DNA from: Acanthamoeba sp. SK_2022b
Lineage: Eukaryota > Discosea > Longamoebia > Acanthamoebidae
NCBI GenBank assembly: GCA_027943245.1
Contig: JANDJZ010000163.1
Coordinates: forward strand, 1-64,000
DNA: 64,000 nucleotides
Reading direction: 5' to 3'
Shown: piece by piece, positions 55,442-64,000 of the stretch
Layout of the letters: every line of letters begins with the position of its first letter
Numbering within the stretch: the first letter of the stretch is position 1
Position numbers and translations under genes: made by a program
Notes under the pieces: generated by a model
Told to the model about the DNA's origin: nothing
What the model saw: only the letters and a program-made list of their open reading frames with translations
Database searches by the model: none

Positions 55442-58400
55442 AAAGGCGCACCCGTGGTTGTCACGATCGACGAGGTGGTTCATCCAGGAGGCCACCAAGA
55501 TGAAGAAGTCGGCGGTCCGTCGGAGGGTGGTGGGCTCGGCGAGTTGGGCCTCGATGCACAGACGGTCCCGGTGAATGTCGTTCACCTGGGCCTGCATGTG
55601 CGAGGTCACAACAACGAGCGTCAGAGAGGCTACCGTGACAAAGGAAAAAGAATCAAAAAAAAATGAATTATAGAAATACAGAGAGAAAAAAAAACGGGAG
55701 AATGAGCGCACGTTGAGCTTTTCAAGGAGAGAGGCGATCTCGGCCTGCAAGGCGTGATTGTCGGTGTCCTGCTGCTGGCGCTCGATCAAGGAATCGCGCA
55801 TCGACTTCTGCTCCATCTCTATCCTCAAAATGCCGTTGTACTGCCCAAACGTGCGTAGCATTCCTAACAACATTCCAAACACGAATGCATGCTCATCAGC
55901 GCAGTTCGAATGCGCAATGCTCCAACGGCACACCACGAACGAACGAACAAACCAACAAACACCAGGGGGGCCCTCACTACGACTTACCCAGGTGAAGGCT
56001 GCGCAGCGTGAGGAAGAAGCATTCGGTGATGAAGGAGAAGGGCTTCTTTTCTTCGCTCTTGAGCTTCTCCACGTGTTGCTTGACTTCATCGGAGGTGGCG
56101 GCGAGCTTCGTGTCGGCCGAGCTGTCGAAGCGGGAGGACATCAGGAGGTACGACGGGTCGATCGTCTCATACTGTGCGGGCGCCCACGATAGCGGTGAGT
56201 ATCGGCCGTGTGTCACACACATTATAATGATTGGGTCGTTAGGTGTTTCTCAGTGAGCGGGCGGGCGCTTTTACCTTGCGGGCAGCCGGGTCGAGGAAGG
56301 GAACGCAGAAGTCGAGCAAGATGGCAGAGAGGTTCAGCATGAAACCTTCGCTCGAGATCGACCGCCGGTCGGCCTGTTGGAGGCGGGGATATAAGATGAG
56401 GTTGTGGACATCCACAAAATAAATTATTCAATATATTTTTATATATAACAAAAATAAATAAGGAGGAAAATTACCTGAAGGCGCGTCCGGGCGACGTTCT
56501 GCTTGAGGATTGTGCCGATCCACTCGAGCACGCCCTCCTTGACCTCAGGTGAGGCCTACGTGGTGGACGCCGGCGTCAGCAAAAGCAGAGGCCTCTGTGT
56601 GGGCGACAAGGCCTGCGAAGCTTAAGGCGGGAGGGTCAGGAGAGGCGGACCTTGAGCAAGAGCTTGATGCTCTCGTAGCACAGATTCTGGCTCGCGGTAA
56701 GCGCCTGTCGAATGGCGGAGAACGCCGTGTCGATGTTCTGCTGCCCCATCACCGCGGGAGCAGAGAAGTAGTGCTTGCCCACACTCGTCTGTAGGCGCGT
56801 GTAGAAACGTGGATAATAGTGTGAGGATCTTGCGGTCCTCCTCGCTGCGGACAAGAAGGAGAAGCGTACATCGGGCGGGCATGAAGTCAAGCGGAAGAAG
56901 GGCCCGAGGAACGAGTTCGTTTCCAGCTCCTTGCCGTTGAGCTTGGCCGTTGGAATCCAGTTGGGCAGCGAGATCGCCAGCGAGGCGATCGGTTTGTATT
57001 TCACAAGGAGAGAGAAGGTCTGTTGCACGCCACAAATCATTAAAATCGTGTTTTTATATATTAAAAACAAGTATCAGGAAATAAAATTAAAGAATATTAT
57101 TCAAATTGAAATAAGAGGAAAAGAAACGTACTCTGTACAGGTGGACGAAGGAACCGAGCAGGTTCATAGCCTTCATTTGGAAGCTCAACTCGTCGAGCAC
57201 CGGAGTGAATATCTGGAGGCAGAGAGCACGGCGCACGAATGTTGAGTTTGCAGTGGCAAGAGAGAGAGAGAGAGAGGGTGCAAACGGACCTCGCGGATGT
57301 CCTCCTCGCCGTACTGGGCCACCATGTGATCGAGAAACTCGGTCGGGAAGGATTTGAGAGACGTGGGCTCGACTTGCATGCAGGCGAGGAACTGCTTGGC
57401 CACTTCCTCCCGCGTCAAGCTGCGCGATGCCACGACGCGCCCAGGTCAGCCAGCGCTCGTGTGGATGGCGATAGATACACCACACAGAAAACGGAGGTGA
57501 GGTGCACGACGTACGTCATGGTCTGTGGCCAGGTGTCGGGATACATGAGAATAAGGCCAGCGTAGGACACAACCAGCTCGAAGACCTTCTTGAAGACCTC
57601 AGCACGCTGCTTGTTGCCCTTGTTGATGCTGCGCTCAGAGTCATAGTAGGCTGCAGCCCCGAGCGAGGTTTGGTGGGGGGGGAGACTGGAATCAGAAGGG
57701 CCGACTCACCTCGTGCGCGCAGTGTCAAGTATGTGAGGAATGCAAGCGGTACCGATGCGGAAGCAGCTCACCAGGTACTCGAGGTAGTTGCCATGCTCGT
57801 CCGCCTTTTCCTTGGCCTTGAGCTGACGCTCCAGGCTCGACTGGTCCATCGACAGCCGGTCCACCAGCACCTTTTCGAGGATGGCACAGGACAGCAGTGG
57901 CATGGATTCCTGCATCGTGTCCCTGCTGTCCTCCTCGACCTCCTTCGCGACTTCCTCCAGCAACACGTAGTCGTCCTTCTTCTCCTTCTGCAGTGGACAC
58001 ATCGTTACCACGCCCAGGGTAGGTTTAGTGTAAGTGCGGGGGCATGGAACGGGTGTGGCGCACCTGCACGAGCGCCACCCGGAAGATTCGCTTGAGGGTC
58101 TCGTGTTCCCATTGGTCGTGAGGCAACGCAGCTCCACGCTTGAGGGCCCGACGGCAGGACGTGGCGCATGATGGCAGTGGGGAAAAGAGAGTGAGCGAAG
58201 ACGAACAAGGAAAGGCCATTGACGAGAGAAAAGGGGCCAAAATGCGGTGGGATCAGATCTTATCAGCTAATGTTTGAATCACCATTCACGTGTGGTCTGC
58301 CAAGAGTTCTAATCATCCCCGAAAATAATAATTCTTAAAAACAAAATAAAATAAAAACAAAATCATAAGAGAGAGAGAGAGAGATAGAGAAGAAACATCA

Positions 58401-59358
58401 GATTGAAAACTATTTGACAATCATCCCAAGCTTCCACCAGAAGATGGCGAGAGACACAGCGAGCTATGTTCAACGCCTTCTTCGTGTGAAAGGCTCGTTT
58501 GTCATTGTGTGCTTACTTTCCTCATATGTTTCTTCTCATGAGAGCACGACACAAACGCACAGACAGAGAAAGAGAAAGAGAAAGGAATAGGTACCGAGCT
58601 GGGCGAAAGCGAGCGACCTTCGAACGAGTTGGGCGAGAACGGGGAGGGAGAGGTAGGGCTCATCAGCGAACCCTTGGTGGGAGTGAGAGAACGGCGGCGG
58701 CCTGCCGATGCCGACGTGCCGTCAATGTCCATCGGCTGCGTCGGCGTGGCCGGCGCCGATTGCGGGCCGGCGCGTGCCAGCGCGGCAGAAAGGAGCGAGG
58801 TGGAGGACGAAGCGGGAGTGGGCGTGGTTGGTGAGGGCGCCGTAGCAACCGTGTCACGCTTTTCTGTTCAGATAAAAAGCAACACTAGATGTGAGCACGA
58901 GTCATCCAGAGGCTCAATTCGCAACGTCTCCGAGTGACGAGATCTGAGAATTAAATAAATATTTTTAATATGTTTTTAAAACTTTAACCTTATTATTTTG
59001 TTGAAAAGAAATAGCTTAGAGAGGTTGAAGCACCTGGGGATGAGTCGGTCCCGCCAAGCCGAGCGAGGCGGCGGCGCCGTATTTCGTCAGCCGAGAGCGC
59101 CTCGGGCGCTGCGCTGTCGCCTCCAAGCGTTTGCCCAGGCGGCGGCGTTGTGGGGTGTGATGTCTCGACAGCTGGTGACGCATCTGGCAACGACGATTCG
59201 CTGCCAGCAGTTGGTTCATCCTTCTGCGCACCTCCATTGCTCACTTCTTCTTCCATCTTGTCTCCATTCTCTGCTTCTGTATCATTTTGCTTCTTCTTGT
59301 CTTCTTCATCTTTGGCGGCATCTTCGCGCGAACGAAGATTAATCCAATTGAGTGACAT
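53237..59358 (-). CDS. UFD2: Ubiquitin conjugation factor E4 (UFD2/UBE4), U-box ubiquitin ligase
   Basis: ATG at 59358, TGA at 53237; about twenty exons and roughly 1,000-1,100 residues, the usual size. The N-terminus has the family signature [16 protein letters not shown] after an acidic head, then a Ser/Pro-rich region. The Ufd2 core runs through the middle: [96 protein letters not shown]. The U-box is complete near the C-terminus: [40 protein letters not shown] and [17 protein letters not shown]. The enzyme extends ubiquitin chains on substrates handled by Cdc48/p97 in ER-associated and cytosolic quality control. The intron between the N-terminal exons (about 58190-58587) is unusually long and AT-rich. 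Confidence 0.94.
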
Positions 59359-60043
59359 CTAATTCTGCCTTCTTGTTTCCTGCGCTGCTGGCAATCTGAT
59401 CCGCTGATGGCGAGCTATCGTGCAGCTTTTGGTGAATGGCCACGCAAGACAACGCTGGCTTTTAATACCTCGAATTTAGGTTATGAAAATTTGAGTGAAA
59501 ACAGGGCAGGTGGTCCACTTGAGTGTGCATGCAGGATCACAGCCTCTCATCATGCCACCCACCACTGGCCTAAATTGTAATAAACATAGCTTACCCACAT
59601 TTATCTTCTTCTACACAGCCTTACCTTCTCATGTTACAACTTGGTTATTCTGGGCCAGTGAGCAACTGCTGGTGTCCAACAGGGAGCTGCCACTGGTAGT
59701 CTGTGAATCATCAGAAGCTGTGATATACTCTGCTTGCACTAGAGCCACTTCAGAAAGCAGTATATATGACTTGGTGGCATTGCTGGTTTGAGATAGAGCA
59801 ACTGGCTCCTGATGGATAAGCTCCTCATGCACTTGGAAAGCTCATTGTGCAGAGTAATCATATCGTTACAAAGTTGATAAAGAGTGCTAAGATGACAGTT
59901 AGGACGGTACTAGACAAGCATGACCAGCCCAATGAGGGGATTGATAATCTGGCTATGGAATGCACAGTATGAGCAGGCAGAAAAGCAAAACGTGCACGCT
60001 AGGAAAAAACAAACAAAACATAATCTGAAACTCAAACCTTGCC
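59359..60043. other. Divergent intergenic region between UFD2 and UBAC2
   Basis: About 685 bases of lower GC than the genes around it. It must contain both promoters. The minus strand of about 59690-59830 reads through without stops as YILLSEVALVQAEYITASDD, which loosely resembles the RNase H segment of Ty1/copia retroelements. No other retroelement motif is present, so this is at most a small relic. Confidence 0.4.
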
Positions 60044-61519
60044 ATGCAATCAAGCGCGTCTGGATTTCGTACGTCCCCACCACGATCTCCTTTTGCTTTG
60101 CATCTTTATCCTTTTAGGCAAGAAGAGTCACCATTCGTGGTCTCACATCTCCTGCCGTACCGTTCCACCTCCATGCATTAAGGAAATGCGCCGGTGACAA
60201 AGGGCTTGATGCTCCTGACCGGCGGCACATCGGTCTTGGTGGGCATGAGTAATATGCTGCCTCACCTCAAGCTGACCAGCCTCATGGACGACGTCGTTGG
60301 AAAGTTCCAGCTCTGGCGGCTGGTGACCAATCACTTCTTCTTCACATCACCAGGCGAGGTCCTCTTTGGCCTCATCTTGCTCTACTACTTCCGCCTCTTC
60401 GAGAGGCAAATGGGCTCGGCCAAGTTCGGGGTACTCTTGAGCACGACCAAACTTTGGCCTAACGCCTGGGCTCACCTCTGCCTTTGCCATTGGCACGCGT
60501 GCCGTACACACAGGCCTTTGCCTTCCTCTCCTTCATGCTTTCCACGCTCCTCGAAGTGGGCTACCTCGCCCTGTTCCGGCCCAACTCTGAGTTTGTCTCA
60601 GGCCCGTGCGTTGCCCCCACTCTGCGCCCATGGCTTACTTGCTGCTCACGCGTGTCGCTCCTGTTTCCCAATTGCCACGTCACGTCGATCGCGTTTCGCG
60701 ATGTCCTGGATCTGTCCACACGCTACCAACACAGCTACGGCTTCCTCTTTGCGACGCTCGTGCTGTACTACTCCTATGTTCCAGCCACCTCTCGCTTCCG
60801 CTTCCTTGGCGCCAACTTGAGCGACAAGCTGTTCGTCTACATTCTCGGCCTTCAGGTACAGCCCTTTCTCTTTAATTTATTTTTATTGTGTATTTTTATT
60901 TATGCTTTATTGCGTTTTTTTATTTTATGAGATTTGTCTCCACCTGCTCATCGTTTTCTCCTTTTTCATCAGCTTCTGTTCTCGCACACGCCGGCGTCCA
61001 TCGTGGCGGGCCTGGTCGGCATCCTCGTGGGGCTCGCCTACCGGTCGCCTGCACTGCAGCTCAGCAACTTCCAACTGCCCCGATTCGTCAACGCGTTCTG
61101 CGCCACGGTCTTCCTGCCCTTCCTCAAGTCGTCGGACACTCGCCGGACGCGAGCCACCAGGAGAGCGCGCGGCCCGGCCGGGCGTGCAGTGCGTTTTTTC
61201 GCCTCCTTTGCGCGCACGCGGTCGTGCGTGGGTCGGCGCCACCGTTCTCGGGTGGGCTTTTGATGCGTTGACTGAACCTTTTCCCGCTCGATGCCTGCAG
61301 CAGGATGACGGCTGGCCGCAAGCGGGCGCCGGTGGCTACCCTGCGTTCGGGGGCATGGCCCACCCCGCGGCCGCGGCTGCTGTGCCGGAGCCCAGCGAGG
61401 AGGCCATCCAGGAGCTGACGGCCATGGGATTCGACCGCATGCTCGTCATCCAGGCCCTCCGCGCCGCCCACAACGACCCCACCGTGGCCACCAACCTTCT
61501 CCTCAACCAGTTCCAATGA
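60044..61519 (+). CDS. UBAC2: UBAC2-like ER membrane pseudo-rhomboid with UBA domain
   Basis: A short first exon (60044-60068, MQSSASGF) splices to 60184 to give GFRNAPVTKGLMLLTGGTS, matching the family's NAPVSK-type start. Membrane segments of the rhomboid-like core follow: FQLWRLVTNHFFFTSPGEVL, FGLILLYYFRLFERQMGSAK (the conserved FE(R)xxGSxKF motif), FAFLSFMLSTLLEVGYLALF, FATLVLYYSYVPATSRFRFL, NLSDKLFVYILGLQ, TPASIVAGLVGILVGLAYR. Catalytic rhomboid Ser/His are not evident. The C-terminus carries a UBA domain (EEAIQELTAMGFDRMLVIQA, ALRAAHNDPTVATNLLLNQF). In animals UBAC2 holds UBXD8 in the ER and acts in ERAD with p97. It lies next to UFD2, which works in the same branch. Confidence 0.9.
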
Positions 61520-61768
61520 AGCCACTCTTTCCGCCCTCTACCACGACTTCGACGTCAGGTTGATTACTGTACAGCCGGCCTCGACGCGGCCTCCTGACAG
61601 AAACAGTGGGGCATTTTTCTCTTTGTTTTTTTATTTTATTTTATTTTGTGAGTGGTTGGGGCAAGGCGCATTGGTGTTACAAGTTGTGGGACACCACCGG
61701 TGGGGGGTTCGCAGCTGTATGGTCGGTGGTGCTGAGGGCGACGCCGTTAGTGGGGGGGCGAGCTGAAG

Positions 61769-63377
<1,609 letters not shown>

Positions 63378-63794
63378 GGCGCTTCTATAACTTGGGTTGT
63401 AGTGACGATTGTGATGCGCCTAAGAAGGATGAAGCGAGACTAGACTTGTATGATGTGAGCGACGAGAGTACCGGGAGTGGTCTGTAGTCCTTCCTCTTCC
63501 TGTGCCTGTTCTTCTACTTCAAGAAAAGCCAAAACCCAGCGCCTTGGCGACTAGCGAAGGCTGACGTGTGTGGAGGCAACCGGCCCAATAAGGCAAGTAT
63601 AGTTCTACCAAGCAGCACAGTGGAGAACGGGCCAGTACCTTTTCATTTTCTTTTTAATTCTTTTTCTGTTGTAGTCAAACTAAAAAGTGCAACAGCCTCC
63701 TTAATTGCCTGAGACCTAAAATAAGGCCACGGTATCTCCAAAGGTCGGTTTTTATTTGTTGTTCGAAGGGAGCGAGGAGCGGGAGGAGAGGCGA
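63378..63794. other. Region upstream of the AGC kinase gene
   Basis: Contains the AGC-kinase promoter side and the 3' region of the edge gene. No further gene or repeat noticed. Confidence 0.5.
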
Positions 63795-64000
63795 CTACTG
63801 CAAGCCGCAGTACTTGTAGATGGGGCCCGGCAAGCCGCTGCAGAGCTGATAAATAAACTTCTCCGTCGCCTTCGTGGCTGTGCCGATCACAAGAGAAAGA
63901 AAGAGGGGGTGTCAGGGACGATGACGCGCACACGCAAAGAAGGGGGTAAGGAGAGGTTAGCTCGTACTGTCGTCGATGCTGACATACTGAATCTGCTTGT
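63795..64000 (-). CDS. C-terminal fragment of an unidentified gene, cut by right edge
   Basis: Two exons are supported on the minus strand. The edge exon encodes KQIQYVSIDDS and is followed by a donor at about 63967. The last exon encodes TKATEKFIYQLCSGLPGPIY and KYCGLQ, ending at TAG 63797-63795. The splice gives a sensible continuous reading, but about 37 residues are too few to name a family. Confidence 0.5.

Noticed and set aside
59495..59791. 98-residue plus-strand frame between UFD2 and UBAC2
   Set aside because: Composition is unlike neighbouring genes, there are no introns or domains, and the opposite strand is equally open.
60069..60183. UBAC2 starting at the first long exon only, near 60208
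   Set aside because: The short upstream exon at 60044-60068 restores the conserved GFRNAP start with proper GT-AG borders, and fits the family better.

Overview
The window is nuclear DNA from a GC-rich, intron-dense, gene-dense protist. The best fit is an amoebozoan of the Acanthamoeba type. The reasons are: genes packed head to tail with about 70-700 bases between them; many short GT-AG introns, often carrying (GT)n or (AC)n arrays; standard genetic code; and the gene set itself (STAT with an SH2 domain, Beclin/Atg6, TKL and AGC kinases, SPIN90/Ldb17, cysteine protease, F-box proteins). The assignment to Acanthamoeba is inference from style and content. I count 23 protein genes, the two outermost cut by the window edges. 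I recognise no tRNA, rRNA, CRISPR array or intact transposon.

Left part (1-23.5 kb). A minus-strand NT-C2/coiled-coil protein (cut at base 1) is divergent from an orphan Ser/Arg-rich protein. Then follow, all on the plus strand: mitochondrial branched-chain 2-oxoacid dehydrogenase E1 alpha; a secreted or membrane CAP-FN3-papain fusion; Beclin/Atg6; a multi-pass membrane protein fused to a TKL kinase; an F-box/ankyrin protein with a local 63-bp duplication at its 3' end; and a small secreted protein with two copies of a cysteine-rich module around a Thr-rich repeat.

Middle (23.6-45.7 kb). A 9-kb minus-strand gene encodes an ERCC6L2-like SNF2 ATPase with a very long disordered acidic N-terminus. 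It is divergent from a SPIN90/Ldb17-like Arp2/3 regulator. Next come a small secreted protein with a repeated upstream element, a minus-strand STAT, a plus-strand hotdog thioesterase, a Nup50-like FG/zinc-finger nucleoporin, and a TBC1D13-like Rab GAP.

Right part (45.9-64 kb). This holds a small type I membrane protein, an F-box/RCC1-repeat protein, a SET-domain protein (minus), an orphan type I membrane glycoprotein (minus), the U-box E4 ubiquitin ligase UFD2/UBE4 (minus), divergent UBAC2 (plus), an AGC kinase of the S6K/RSK style (minus) and a C-terminal gene fragment at the edge (minus).

There is no operon-like logic. The only functional neighbours are the divergent UFD2 and UBAC2 genes, both tied to p97/Cdc48-dependent ubiquitin pathways. 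The candidates for something new are the domain fusions (CAP-FN3-papain-TM, 7TM-TKL kinase, Nup50/Nup153-like hybrid), the twin-module secreted protein, and the microsatellites confined to introns. Gene spans below run from start codon to stop codon. Exon joins were deduced by eye from frame, GT-AG signals and family similarity.
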